Assembly (NCBI GenBank): GCA_960531495.1 | Contig: OY482850.1 | Coordinates: 591,343-655,342 of the forward strand | Source of the DNA: Zeus faber | Taxonomy: Eukaryota > Chordata > Actinopteri > Zeiformes > Zeidae | Direction of reading: 5' to 3' | Length of the DNA: 64,000 nucleotides | Part shown: piece after piece, positions 31,449 through 42,787 of the stretch | Layout of the letters: each line of letters begins with the position of its first letter | How positions within the stretch are numbered: position 1 is the stretch's first letter | Notes under the pieces: model-generated | Databases searched by the model: none | Seen by the model: only the letters and a program-made list of their open reading frames with translations | Told to the model about the DNA's origin: nothing | Translations under genes and position numbers: made by a program

Positions 31449-32426
31449 CTACCCTGGACGAGAGTTGGCTTTTCCCGAGAGCTCAGGGCAGGAAGAACTG
31501 AAATGCCCCGGGATCCCACAGTACAAGCAGCAGCGCTCTCTCATCCGCCGGTCACGTTCGGACCGAGAGAGCCGTGTGCTGCCTACTTGCATCGGCTCCT
31601 CCCTTGATGCTGGAGGCGAGCTCGGGATAGCCAGGAGATGCTCGGGAGGCCTCGTCCCCAGAGCCGCTCTGTGCGCTGGTATTGGTGAAGCGGGGAAAAC
31701 GCGTTCCCCTTGTCTCTCCCGGAGGCGGTTGTCCAACCGAATCGCTGCATCGATGAGCGTGTCCAGGTCCTCCTGCGCCTCCCGGGATGCCAGCTCGTCC
31801 TTGACCCCCTCATTGAGGCCCTCCTGGAAGGTCGCGATGAGTGCCTCGCTGTTCCATCCAGACGCCACTGCGAGGGTGCGGAATGCGATGGCGTAGTCCG
31901 CTGCGCTCTGTCCCCCCTGGCGGAGCCGGAGTAGCCGTGTCGACGCCCCCCTCCCACTGACTGAGTGGTCAAACACTCGTCGCATCTCCTCGGCAAAAGC
32001 CTGGTAGCTGGAGCAGGCCGGGGTTTGCCGATTCCAGATGGCTGTGGCCCAGGAGAGTGCTTTGCCGGTGAGTAGCGTGACCACGTATGCCACCTGTGAG
32101 CGCTGGGTGGGGAACTGTGAAGGCTGGGGCTCGAAGGCCAGGGAGCATTGCGTCAAAAACCCTCCTGGGTTACCGTCGTACCTCTCTGGCGCCGGCAGTC
32201 GTGGTTCGCGGTGATCTGGAGGACGCAGGTTCATGGGAGGCAGCGCTGGCGCAGGGGCCATAGGTGGAGCCTGTGCCTGGCTCTGCTGGACGGCCTGGGC
32301 GAGCGACTGCAGGTTGTCCAGGACCTGTTGGAGAACCCGCTCGTGTCGGCCAATCGCAGTCCCCTGGTGCGTCAAGGCCACCCGCAGACTTTCCACCTCT
32401 GGAGGATGACTCTCTGCTGGGTCCAT
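31449..32426 (-). CDS. Gag polyprotein of the complete gypsy element, intact
   Basis: 325 codons from ATG at 32426, only 19 nt inside the 5' LTR edge, to a stop just before 31449. The N-terminus is a helical Glu/Gln-rich region (RHERVLQQVLDNLQSLAQAV, residues about 28-47). A Pro-rich linker follows (about 54-66), then the retrotransposon gag domain (APERYDGNPGGFLTQCSLAF at about 78-97; SQVAYVVTLLTGKALSWATA at about 107-126). A single CCHC zinc knuckle lies near the end (CLYCGIPGHFSSSC, about 301-314). It forms the particle and binds element RNA. It is the only complete structural gene of any element in the window. Confidence 0.92.
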   Translation of the reverse strand: MDPAESHPPEVESLRVALTHQGTAIGRHERVLQQVLDNLQSLAQAVQQSQAQAPPMAPAPALPPMNLRPPDHREPRLPAPERYDGNPGGFLTQCSLAFEPQPSQFPTQRSQVAYVVTLLTGKALSWATAIWNRQTPACSSYQAFAEEMRRVFDHSVSGRGASTRLLRLRQGGQSAADYAIAFRTLAVASGWNSEALIATFQEGLNEGVKDELASREAQEDLDTLIDAAIRLDNRLRERQGERVFPASPIPAHRAALGTRPPEHLLAIPSSPPASREEPMQVGSTRLSRSERDRRMRERCCLYCGIPGHFSSSCPELSGKANSRPG

Positions 32427-32445
32427 GTTGTTGGCTCAGTCTTGC

Positions 32446-32797
32446 TGTTAGGGGGGTATGCTGAGTGAACCCAGGTGCAGAGAACAAGGCAGAGGCGAGG
32501 TGGCAAAAATAGAGGTTTACTCAAAACAAGTACAAAAACTGGGCCAAAACAAATAAGAAGTCTCGGGAGCTTGGAACAAGAGCGTTGTCATGAGGTTAGA
32601 CAAACTCAAGACTGAGCGCCCGAGGACACAAACGACAGGGTCGAAATAGGGACGACCAAACGAGACACAGGTGAAACATATAACCTAATGAGGCAGGGTA
32701 ATCAGGAACAGAAATAGGTGAAGCAGAGCAACCTTGAAAAGGCAGTACTGGCGGCACCTAGTGGCTGATGCTGGTAGGACCCGGGCGAACCCTGACA
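32446..32797 (-). repeat. 5' LTR of the complete gypsy element
   Basis: Same 352-bp sequence as 27681-28032 with about four substitutions (for example GGGCCAAAAC for GGGCAAAAAC and GGTCGAAAT for GGTCTAAAT) and one extra G in the G-run region. Termini TGT...ACA. Confidence 0.95.
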
Positions 32798-32802
32798 TTT
32801 TT

Positions 32803-35360
32803 GGACATAGGACATCCGCGGATGCAGAGTGCGGAGATTCTATGTGCCAACACGAACAACAAAGACAATAACTTCAATGCAGCCGCTGTTCCACAGATGG
32901 GCCGATGGAGGATGCACCACGGTAAACAAGGTGGCATTCGGATCAAAAGGAGGACGGAACCTTTCCGTCCACTTCTGCCCAGCATCCTCCTTGCCAATAT
33001 CCAGTCCCTGAAGAACAAGATGGATGACTTTCGAGCGAGGATAACACTCCAATGGGATACGAGAAACTGTTGTGTCCTCTGCCTGACGGAGAAATGGCTG
33101 AACCAGGTGCCTATGGCTGGTGCCCGACCATGCCATACGTCCACCCGAGACCTTCTCTGTGTTCCACACCGATAGGTCGAAGGAGTCGGGGAAATCCAAG
33201 GGTGGAGGCATCTGCCTCATGATAAACAGCATGAGGCAGATGCCTTGCATTGTAGGCGGAAAGGTAGTGACGACGGACGTAAAGCAGTGGTTGGACGAAT
33301 CAGAGGCCGCGCTTCAGGACGCTCTGAATGACGTCAACTGGGACATGTTCCAATCAAGTTCCAGTGACATCAGCCAGTTTATGAAAGTAGCTATGAGCTC
33401 AATAGCTCTGAGCGCCATCCGTGGCGCTCTGATACTCACACAGCCGCTTACAATGAAGGTCTTGTATCCGGCAACATGGACAAGTACAAAGCAGCATCAT
33501 ATAAAATGTGGAGGGCAGTGAAGGACGCTAAACGGACGTACAGGGACACAGTGGAGCGACAGATGGAGCAACGGGACACCAGACGCTTGTGGCAAGGGCT
33601 TCCGACTTTTATTAACTACAACGACAGTCAGTCAGACTGTCAGCCCCTCCCCAGTCAGTCAGAGTGTGGACGCCTCCCTAGTCAATGAACTGAACTCCAC
33701 TTATGTGCGGTTTGAAGGTGGCAACAACACCGTTCGGCGGATAATTGGAGTTACACTGCTGGGGGTGAGCACGCACTCTGTGTCTGAGCATGACGTTAGA
33801 AGGGCCCTGATGTGTGTGAACACCAGGAAAGTTGCGGGCCCAGATGGCATATCTGGGTGAGTGCGGAAGACCTGTGCAAAACCAGTTAGCCCCAGTGCTC
33901 ACTCGGATATTCAACGCCTACCCGGCCGAGTCGGTGGTCCCGTCCTGCTTCATGAGGTCCACCCTCATCCCTGTGCCAAAGAAGACCTCTCCAGCCTTCC
34001 TGAATGACTACCATTTGGTGGCCCTTACCTCAGTCGTCATGAAGTGCTTTGAGAGGCTGATTAAGGATTACATCAGTGCCTCCCTTCCCAGAACCACTGA
34101 CCTGCTACTGTTCGCATACCGGCCGAACAGATCCACGGACGAAACAGTCGCCCAGGTACTGCACCCCACGCACACGCACCTTGATGGCCAGAAGAGGGGC
34201 TAATGTGAGATTGCTGTTCATCAACTTCAGTTCAGCTTTCATTACCATAGTCCCCACCAGACTGGCTGACAAGCTGAGGGAGCTAGTACTGAACACTTTG
34301 CTGTGTGCCTGGACTCTGGACTTCCTCACAGCCAGACCCCAGGTGGTCACCCTGAGTACAGGATCCACCCAAGGCTGCATCATCAGCCCCCTACTGTACT
34401 CCCTGTACACACGACTGTGGGGCCAGGTTCAGCTCCAACACCATCATCAAGTTTGCAGATGACACCGTAGTGGTGGGCCTGATCACCAACAACGACGAGA
34501 AGGCCTACCATGACAAGGTGGCTGATCTGTCACTCTGGTGCCAGGACACCTGCCTCCTCTTGAACATTAGCAACACTAAGGAGCTAATTGTGGACTTTAG
34601 GAGAGGTTTACAACCGAGGATGCATGCACTGTTGATGATTAATGGGACTTCTGTCGACAGGGTGAGTATCTTCAAGTACCTGCACATCATGGAGGACTTA
34701 ACATGGACTTTACACACAGACACTCTGGTGAGAAAGGCGAGGCAACCCCTTTACCACCTCAAGCAGCTGAAGAAATTCAGAGTCTCGGTGAGGATCCTCA
34801 AGTCCTTCTACTCCAGAGCAGTGGAGAGCATCCTGACAGGCAACATCACTGCCTGGTTAGGGAACTGTACTGCTCAAGACAGACTGGCTCTGCAGAGGGT
34901 GGTGCGTTCAGCCCAACGTACCACTGTAACTACCCTCCCCTCCCTGCAGGACAGTATACACCAAGAGGTGTAGTAGCAGAGCTCGCAGGATCATGAAGGA
35001 TCCTCACCACCCCTACAACAGACTGTTCCAGCTGCTGCGGTCAGGCAAGCGCCTCCGCAGTCACACAGTAAGAACAGAGACTGAGACAGTTTCTTCCCGC
35101 AAGCCATAAGGACTGTCAATGCTTAACCCGCCAGGGGCCCTCACTGAGACACATATATAAGCCCCCACTGCAATACTGTAAGGTAAGCTGCACATTGTCC
35201 TGCATACTGTACTGTTACTGTATTGCTGTGTCATACTGTAGTATACTGTACTGTATATCTCAACACACACTACCTCACTATATTCACATGCCACCGTACA
35301 TATCTGTATATACATAATAGTCTATTCCTCTTATTTCTATTCTGCATCCCCGTTCAGAAT
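32803..35360 (+). pseudogene. CR1/Rex1-type LINE, decayed ORF2
   Basis: The endonuclease start is seen (ILLANIQSLKNKMDDFRARI, about 32988-33047; CLTEKWLN with the catalytic Glu region near 33080-33105). Most of the endonuclease is deleted at about 33150-33250. RT follows in several frames: RKVAGPDGISG (about 33826-33858), NDYHLVALTSVVMKCFERL (about 34003-34059), then IIKFADDTVVVGLI with the catalytic FADD (about 34446-34487). The end has RVSIFKYLHIMEDLTW and SFYSRAVESILTGNITAWLG, then SFFPQAIRTVNA near 35086-35122, typical of this clade. The 3' non-coding part runs to about 35360. It hosts the gypsy insertion at its left. Confidence 0.8.
33207..33244. repeat. Perfect 14-bp inverted repeat in the LINE
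   Basis: GGCATCTGCCTCAT (33207-33220) and ATGAGGCAGATGCC (33231-33244) around a 10-nt spacer. It lies at the point where the LINE endonuclease is deleted. Confidence 0.95.
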
Positions 35361-35379
35361 ATTACCCATTACCCATGTT

Positions 35380-36420
35380 CTCTGAACACATTGTCCACCA
35401 TGTGGAAAACTGCAGGAAGAAAAAACGAGAGGCAGAGGAGCTAAACAAACAACTGGCCCACAAACTGATTCAACTGCAGCTGTGAGTAGAAAGAAAAGAT
35501 GAAGACCCAAGCCCCTGTAATAGCAACTATTCAGGCTCCTGTGCTACACCAGGTTCCCCCTCAAACGTATGCTCCCCAGGCAGCGCCACCACCACCGAAC
35601 AACCCCACAGCAGCACCGCTCCTGCCAATTCATGTACATGTAAACCCCGCGGAGGACCACTATCGCCCCACGCAAGGAAGAGGGTGCACAATGCCGCGCG
35701 GAAGGCCAGTGATCCGGGGACGCCCAATGCAACAGGATGGAATATAATCGCTCATAGAGCACAACCGATACCCTCCCAATCCATCCCAAACCTACACAAC
35801 GGTTACCAACCAAATGACATGTGCTGGGGATGTGGGCAAACTGGCCACCTAAGAAGGGATTGTCCAACAAACCCATGGGAGATCCCAATGAATCCCGGGG
35901 AGGGCCCACCTCCAAACTGGCAATACTAGGGGTGCACAGAGAATCCAGAAGTGGAAGTGATGTCACCGATCATCTCAGGATCATCACAGGATGAACCCAC
36001 CATACCAATTCTAATACAAGAGAATGAGCACACCCATATGGTAGACACAGGTGTGGCATACTCATGCATTGGGAAACACAGCGCCAGTCTCCCCCTCTCC
36101 AGTTGATCAGTCAGAACAATAGACTTCTCTGGGAAAGCACAAGTGATACCCCCCACACAGCTGGTCCTGATGCTGATCGCAGCACACACTATAGGACGCA
36201 TTATAGTTGCACCTCTACGATACTCGGCCAACACTCCCATCAATCTGCTGGGAAGAGACACCCTGTGCCCCCTCAAAGCTAACATCATGTGCACAGCGGA
36301 CAGGCTATATGTAGACTTTCCTGAAGATCCCCCTGCAGACATGATGCCCATGATAGACCAGACTGAAACCAGCAACTGGGAGCAACCACTAGTGTACTGG
36401 CTATGACTGACGCCACAACA
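35380..36420 (+). pseudogene. Endogenous retrovirus: gag end and protease
   Basis: Near 35400-35480 a Lys/Glu/Gln-rich coiled-coil-like gag stretch is read. A Pro-rich segment follows, then a CCHC knuckle (CWGCGQTGHLRRDC, about 35821-35862) of the nucleocapsid. The protease shows MVDTGVAYSCIG (about 36040-36075) with the DTG active site, a frame change, and NLLGRDTLCPLKANI (about 36243-36287), the LLGRD-type motif of retroviral rather than gypsy proteases. Stops and frame changes make it non-functional. No 5' LTR is seen; the left edge is the LINE. Confidence 0.75.
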
Positions 36421-38930
36421 TTTGGCGCTACGCCAACACTGGCATACGTGGGAGCCATGGGTACGAGCCAAACTAGAGAGAGTCAGTAAACCACAGTTGC
36501 CCCTACACTGCCCCTACACTGCTCCTCGACAATGGACCTCAACACCACACAGATTATGACGCATGCTGGAAGGAGCTGATCAAAGGCAAAAACTACTCCA
36601 TTATCAGCCAGGACATATACATTGGGCGCCAGGAGCAGCAGCAGCTGAAGGACTGCCACCAGGACTACAGGAGTGGTTTCAAGTCCAGAACTCTACCCCG
36701 AACATCATGCTAGTGATTGCAGAAAGACATGAGTCTCATGAACTAGGCCCAATGGTCAGAACAGCACTACAGGTGCATGACCGGAAGCCCACTTGCAGTA
36801 GGGTCCTCTCACACGACATGCCATTGAAGGGATTAGTCCCACAATTACAGGACTAGAGGCAGTGGGGGCTCTGAGGAAAACCTCAAGTCCCTACAACAAC
36901 AGGACCTTCAGGACCTACAGGTGCACAAATATATCACAAATATAATCGGTAGTTAATGCCCCAAAACCACGGACAGTGGGAGACATGCTCTCCATCCTGG
37001 GCATGGCGGGGTACAGTCGGCCTTGGATTTGTGACTATGCCCTCAAAACAGCCCCATCACGCGCTTTGATGAGGGTGACAGGACAAACTAACAATAAAGC
37101 ACCCTTGCAGTGGACTGAGGAGGCTGATGGAGCCTTTGTGGCACTAAAAAGGAATATGCAGTCTGCCCCAGTGCTCAGCAACCCAGACTAATCCAAACAG
37201 TTTCACATATATGTGCGGAACATGCAGACTACGCATGTGCAGTGCTGATGCAAGACACACCGATAGGCAAACAACCACCAACTTTTTACAGCACTAAATT
37301 AGACAACGTGGAAATAGGGTTGCCACCCTGGGACTGGCGGCAGCAGTTTTTGCATTCCAAAAGGCCTCGGCCTTATACATGGGCCACCCAGCAACGTTGT
37401 ATACGTCCCACCAGATACACGCGCTACTCACAAGTCCTTGGTTTGTGTTAATACAGGCCAGAAGGACGGGATGCAAAGTAATACTTTCTGCTCCCGAGCT
37501 CACCATTAACCGCTATAATATTGTCAACCCAGCAACTAAAATGGTGTTGCCTGTTGATGGCACACCCCACAACTGTGTCCAGGACACAAGTGTTTTTGCG
37601 CGCGCATGAAGACCTACAAAACCAACATTTTTTGTGGATGGCTTCTGCTTCAGAGATGTGACCGGTAACCATGCAGGATTTGTCATCGTACAGTTAAATG
37701 ATGATGGTGAAACCTTCACGGATAACCATAGTACCAAAATAGCTCAGCCATGCTCTGCGCAGCTCCCTGAAATTAAAGCACTAACAGCAGCATGCAAGTT
37801 GGGGACAGGCAAGCGGCTCAATGTACACTATACACAGATTCAGCGTATGGATACGCGTATGTCATGTTTATGGCAATATATGGAAACAGAGAAGTTTCCG
37901 CAGAGGTAACGGCACACCTTTCATTCATGGGGACGCCATCACTCAGCTGCTACAGCCATGCACCTCCCTATCGTGCTCGCTATCGTCAAATGCCAAGCAC
38001 AACAGAAAACAGACACCATCATAGCCAAAGGTAACAATGCCACCGAAAAAGCAGGCAGACATACAGCATGACTCACTTCATTAGGACCCCGATTAGTAGC
38101 TGAGGACCTGGCACACATCATGTGTCTGCCCTCGCTCATACAGGCCCAGAGCAGAGCTAGCGCTCTAGAAAAATCTGAGTGGATAAAAAGAGGGGCGATT
38201 TTCAAATACGCAAGACAGGCCCCAGAAAGGCTTGTGGCACTGCTACGATTTTCCATTAGGAATGTGCACAGAAACTATTGCGCAAGTGAGGATGTTATAA
38301 GACGCCGCAAAGTTGTATGGTGGTCATCATTTTAAGCAGCCACAGTTGATAGAACATTGCATGAATGTGAAGTATGTGCACACTACAATGTCAGGAAAGC
38401 ATTTTCGGCTCCCATAGCACACATTTCACCACCAGATGGCCCTTTCAGACATTTAATGACGAACTACGTGGACATGACATCGCATAGGGAGAATGAGATT
38501 AATCCTGGTGGTTGTCTGTCGTTTCTTCAGGTGGGTAGAGGCAGTGAGGGCCAGACTCCAGATCAGTGGCAAAGTTTTTGTGCAGGGAAGTATTTCCAAG
38601 ATTTGGCATTCCTGAGAGCATAAGCTCAGACAACGGACCACATTTTGTGGCAGAGACATTTAGGGCAGCATTGAAAAGGCTAGGAATCAAACAAAGATTT
38701 GGTTGCGTGTATCATCCTCAGTAGCAAAGAACAGTTGAGCACGTAATGGAAATTTGAAGGCTAAATTGGCCAATATAATGGAAGATGGCGCGTTAAATTG
38801 GATGCAGGCCTTGCAACTAGCTCTACTGTCCATGCGATCAAGCACTAACAGAATAACACACCAAACCCTGCATGAAAGGCTTACGGGTCGTGCTGTGAGG
38901 AGAAGGGAGCATGCTGTGACTCGAGAGAAG
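36421..38930 (+). pseudogene. Endogenous retrovirus: RT, RNase H and integrase wreck
   Basis: Pol is in short pieces. TVGDMLSILGMAGYSRPWIC and LQWTEEADGAFVALKRNMQS (about 36975-37165) are the RT connection of gammaretrovirus-like enzymes. FFVDGFCFRD and ALTAACKLGTGKRL (37630-37820), then TDSAYGYAYVM (about 37838-37870), are RNase H. Integrase has CEVCAHYNVRKAF (38364-38402), the DGPFRHLMTNYVDMT region (first Asp, about 38433-38477), and SDNGPHFVAE-like text (about 38622-38655). The RT catalytic YxDD region is missing and stops are numerous. It breaks off at the start of the L1 element near 38930. Confidence 0.8.
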
Positions 38931-39413
38931 ACGTAAGCGGAAGTGAGTAGTCAGTGAGACCCAACATGGCGGCGCCCTGCTACACTGACGAATACACCGA
39001 CAGCTCCACCTCAGACAAAATAACAAAGCGAATATGTTAAAAAAAGGGAAGACTGCGTGAAACCAAGATGGAGGACCTCGAGGATTATATCGATTTTTTT
39101 TATAACGCATACGTGATGGAAGATGACCAGGACCGCAATAATCCCGCGAAAAGGAAGAAGACTGATTCAGCAACGGACACAGACGATCTCATACTGGGTG
39201 CTATAGAGGTGAGAAGCTGGACATGCTTGGTCAACTTCTCAGAGACATTTTCGAGATCAAAGCCAGTCTTGATTTTCTGCACCGCATGGTCGGCCAGATG
39301 CAAAAAGACAACGCAGATCTAAAAACCTCTGCGAAGCGTCTCACAGCGGAGATGGAAGTTAAAAAAAAATAAAAATAAAATAAAATAATGAAAGACACTA
39401 TCATGGATATACA
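38931..39413 (+). pseudogene. L1-type LINE: 5' end and N-terminal ORF1
   Basis: Starts with a non-coding leader containing CAACATGGCGGCGCC (38964-38978), a YY1-like ATGGCGG core as in L1 5' regions. ORF1 begins at 39068 (MEDLEDYIDFFYNAYV) and, after a frame change near 39205, reads coiled-coil-like text (IFEIKASLDFLHRMVGQMQK). It is cut at the LINE insertion; its continuation is at 42788-43203. Confidence 0.7.
39403..39413. repeat. Target-site duplication, left copy (11 bp)
   Basis: ATGGATATACA here and at 42788-42798, directly bounding the 3.4-kb LINE. Confidence 0.93.
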
Positions 39414-39669
39414 GGGGCCAAGAAAGGAGCGTCCATGTCGCGGCCCTGGGAGTATTGACGAGATCGACGAGATCGACAAGATCGACTAGATCTACAAGAT
39501 CGACTAGATACTGCTAATCCTATCACCACTACAAGCAACAGTTACAAGCTACAAGCTATGCTGAAAGCTGCAACCTACAAGCCACAAAGCTACAGAACAC
39601 AAGAGAAAACATCATGCCTGGAGATAGACACAAGGGTCGATGTCGGAAATGAGGAACCTCCTCAAGACC

Positions 39670-42445
39670 AGCATTGACAGTCATATCTGTGAACATTGAA
39701 GGGTTCTCCTCTGCAAAACAAACCATCTTAGCCGACCTTTGCAGCAAGCAAAGCTGGTTCGTGGTCTGTGATGTTCTCTGCTTGCAAGAGGCTCACAGAG
39801 GGAGTGAAAATAACCGCCCCACCATACCAGGAATGGTCCTGACCACTGAGCGACCTCACCGGCAGTACAGCAGTGCTATATTTGTAAAAACGGGGTTAGC
39901 ATTAGAAGATACAGATATGTCAGACGACCATGACATCAAAGTCCTATCTGTTGCGCTAAGCAGTGCTGTAGTAACATCTGTCTATAAACCACCACCTGTA
40001 GACTTTATATTTTCCCAGCCAATGCCCAAAGTACACAGCAAACCCCAGATCATCATTGGGGACTTCAACAGCCACAGCACCCAGTGGGGCTACCCTGAAA
40101 TGAACAAAGATGGAGAAGCAGTAGAGGACTGGATGGATACTAACCAACTAAGTCTTATCCATGACCCCAAGCTACCACACTAGTTTATCAGTGCTCGATG
40201 GAAACGTGGCTACAATCCAGACCTCATCATGGTCACAAGTAACATCGCTGGACTGTGTAAAAAGATTGTGCTGGACCCTATTCCATCAAGCCAACACCGT
40301 CCCATTGGGATCCAAATTAATGCTGCTGTAGTCCCAACCATTGTGCCCTTTAAAAGGTGTTTCAACTACAAGAAAGCAGACTGGAAAGGCTTCACCAACG
40401 AGCTGGAAGAGAAAATCAAAAATATAATACCAGTTAGCAAGAACTACGACCAATTTGCTAACCTGGTGTTGAAAACTGCTCGGAAACACATCCCACGAGG
40501 CTGTAGAGTTGAATATATACATGGGCTTCCAAAGGACTGTGCAGGACTCTATGACAACTATGTCAGCATGTTTGAAGCAGATCCCTTCTCAGATGAAACA
40601 TCTGCCCAAGCTGAGAAGGTGATGGAAAACATTGCCCAAGAGCGAAGCAAGACCCGGAATGCTCTTATTGAGTCCACAGACATGTCAAAAAACAACAAGA
40701 AAGCATGGACACTTATTCACAAGCTAGGGGGTGATCCTAAAGCAGCTCCTCAGCACCCGAAAGTCACTGCCAACCAAGTTGCCAACCAATTGCTCTTGAA
40801 TGGAAAGAGTGGAAAGAGAGGGAAAAAGACCAAGCTGAACCGCAAGAAATACATCGAGGACCCTGCTTTTACAAGACAGCTTACTATGGAAGAGCTGGAA
40901 GGGGGAATCTCTACCCTCAAACCAGGAAAGGCAATTGGATTGGATAACATCGCAACCGAACAGATCAGGCACTTCGGTCACAAGGCAAATACATGGCTTC
41001 TACAGCTTTACAATGAGTGCTTTACAACACACAAACTCCCTAACATCTGGAAGAAAGCCCACATTATAGCACTGCTGAAACCTGGGAAAGATCCATCCGC
41101 TCCCAAGAACTTCAGACCAATCGCACTTTTGAGTCATACCTACAAGCTTTTCGAACGTCTGATCCTCAACAGAATTGGCACCTTTGTTGACAAACACCTC
41201 ATCCCTGAACAAGCAGGTTTCCGCCCTGGCAAGTCGACAACTAGCCAAGTACTCAACCTCACTCAGTACATCGAAGACGGCTATGAGGAAGGGATGGTAA
41301 CTGGTGTGGTGTTAATCGACCTCTCAGCTGCTTATGACACCAGACGTCTCCTCAGCAAGATCCTGGAGACCACAAGGGACATCCGTCTGACAGAACTGAT
41401 CGAAAGCATGCTTGAAAACAATAACTTTTTTGTTGAGCTTGGAGGAAAGAAAAGAAGGTGGCGAAGTCTCATGAATGGCCTTCCACAGGGAAGTGTGCTT
41501 GCACCAGTTCTCTTTAAAATCTAAACCAACGACCAACCAAAAAGTGCAGACACTCGCCGCTTCATCTATGCAGACGACCTTGGCATAGGTGCACAAGCCA
41601 CTGACTTCAAAGTTGTGGAAGACAGACTCTCCAATGCTCTGGCAGAGCTAACACCTTACTATGAAGAGAACCACCTACGTGCAAATCCATTTAAGACCTG
41701 AGAAATCGTGAAGCCAAGCGCCAACTGAAGGTCCACTGGTCAGGAACCTCCCTCGAACACTCTGACCACCCGGTCTACCTAGGGGTAACCCTAGACAGAT
41801 GCCTCTATTTTAAGACCCACATTGAGAAGACCAAGTGTAAAGTGAGTGCGAGGAACAACATCATCCGCAAGCTCACTGGAACAACCTGGGGTGCTAACTC
41901 ACAGACTCTGAAAGCAACCGCCCTGGCTCTCTGCTACTCAGCTGCCGAGTATGCCTGCCCAGTATGGGAGCGAGCTGCCCATGCCAAGAAGTTGGACCCC
42001 GCCCTCAATGCTAGCTGTCGCCTTATCACCGGCTGCCTGAAACCAACACCTACAGACCGGCTATACATCCTGGCAGGCATAGCCCCACCAGAGATACGAC
42101 GAAATGCATCCTCTCTTCTGCCATGTGCCAGCCAAAAGCCGCCTTAAATCCAGGAAAAGTTTCCTGAAGAGCATCCCACCTCTCAGAACACCGAGCGCAA
42201 GCAGTGAAAGAGTCACTCGGTGGGAAGAAAGACTTAACAACCTCCCACCAGAAACAACAATGGCGCTAAAGGCGAGTGAGGCACTGCCCCCTGGAGCAGA
42301 CACCAACTACGCAGTGTGGAAATGCCTTAACAGACTAAGATCTGGTGTTGGACATGCAAAAGCCACTCTTTCCAAATGGGGATACCTGAATGACGGGGAC
42401 GCTGTGTGTGACTGTGGAACTGGACCACCATGGAGCACCTCCTGA
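39670..42445 (+). pseudogene. ORF2 of LINE family X (endonuclease and RT)
   Basis: APE-type endonuclease: VISVNIEGFSSAKQTIL (about 39677-39727), LCLQEAHRG with catalytic Glu (about 39778-39803), IIIGDFNSHSTQWGY (about 40052-40096), then PDLIMVTSN and the SSQHRPI block (about 40208-40307; the SDH-like motif reads SQH). A stop at 40181 splits it. RT is open from 40229 to 41522 (431 codons): TLKPGKAIGLDNIATEQIR, FRPIALLSHTYKLFERLILN, EQAGFRPGKSTTSQVLNLTQ, LIDLSAAYDT, GLPQGSVLAPVLF. After a stop at 41522, FIYADDLGIG (about 41563-41592) holds the catalytic YADD. The C-terminal CxC...H...C zinc motif is cut by the SINE. Two or more frame changes follow 41698. Confidence 0.88.
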
Positions 42446-42470
42446 TATGTCCGCCGCTGGAACATTATGG

Positions 42471-42664
42471 GGATGGTAGCTCAGGAGGTAGAGCTGGTGG
42501 TCTAGTGATCTAAAGGTTGCTGGTTCGATCCCAGGCTCCTCCTGCTAGCATGCTGAGCAAGACACTTAACCCCTAATTGCTCCTGATGGCTGCGTCCGTC
42601 GGTGTTTGAGTAATTGTAAGTCGCTTTGGATAAAAGCGTCTGCTAAATGGAATGTAATGTAACA
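42471..42664 (+). mobile_element. tRNA-derived SINE inside the LINE
   Basis: Same family as 15824-16020: A box TAGCTCAGGAGGTAGAGC, exact B box GGTTCGATCCC (about 42522-42532), GAGCAAGACACTTAACCCC block (shortened before it), and the TAAGTCGCTTTGGATAAAAG tail. It ends in AATGTAATGT. ORF2 of the LINE stops at 42468 and resumes with GCCCTGCACACC after AACA; AACA precedes it too, so a very short duplication is possible. Confidence 0.88.
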
Positions 42665-42787
42665 GCCCTGCACACCATCGGACTTAGCAGAGTATACTGA
42701 GAAGGGACAGCAATGTGTTCAGCTGTGGCTGAACCACATCTAGCCAAGCCTTGTAACTGACTGTTTTGTGGACACGACAAGAAGAAG

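Larger units (their letters stand above)
27681..32797 (-). mobile_element. Complete chromodomain Ty3/gypsy retrotransposon
   Basis: 5,117 bp, bounded by LTRs of 352 bp each and flanked by TTTTT on both sides (27676-27680 and 32798-32802). Order on the minus strand: 5' LTR, gag, protease, RT, RNase H, integrase, chromodomain, 3' LTR. LTRs differ at about four substitutions plus a base in the G-run (about 1.2 percent), so insertion is recent relative to every other element here. It is disabled by frame changes after the protease active site, at the RNase H segment and before the chromodomain, and by a stop near 31075. Confidence 0.93.
39414..42787 (+). mobile_element. Full-length single-ORF LINE (family X), with internal SINE
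   Basis: Bounded by the 11-bp duplication ATGGATATACA. 3,374 bp in all, about 3.18 kb without the SINE at 42471-42664, the same size as the related minus-strand copy at 52647-55817. A leader of about 250 nt contains a short tandem GATCGAC(G/A)A run (39456-39505). The 3' end reads GGACACGACAAGAAGAAG without poly(A). The protein resembles jockey/RTEX-like ORF2 products, but I cannot fix the clade. Confidence 0.9.
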
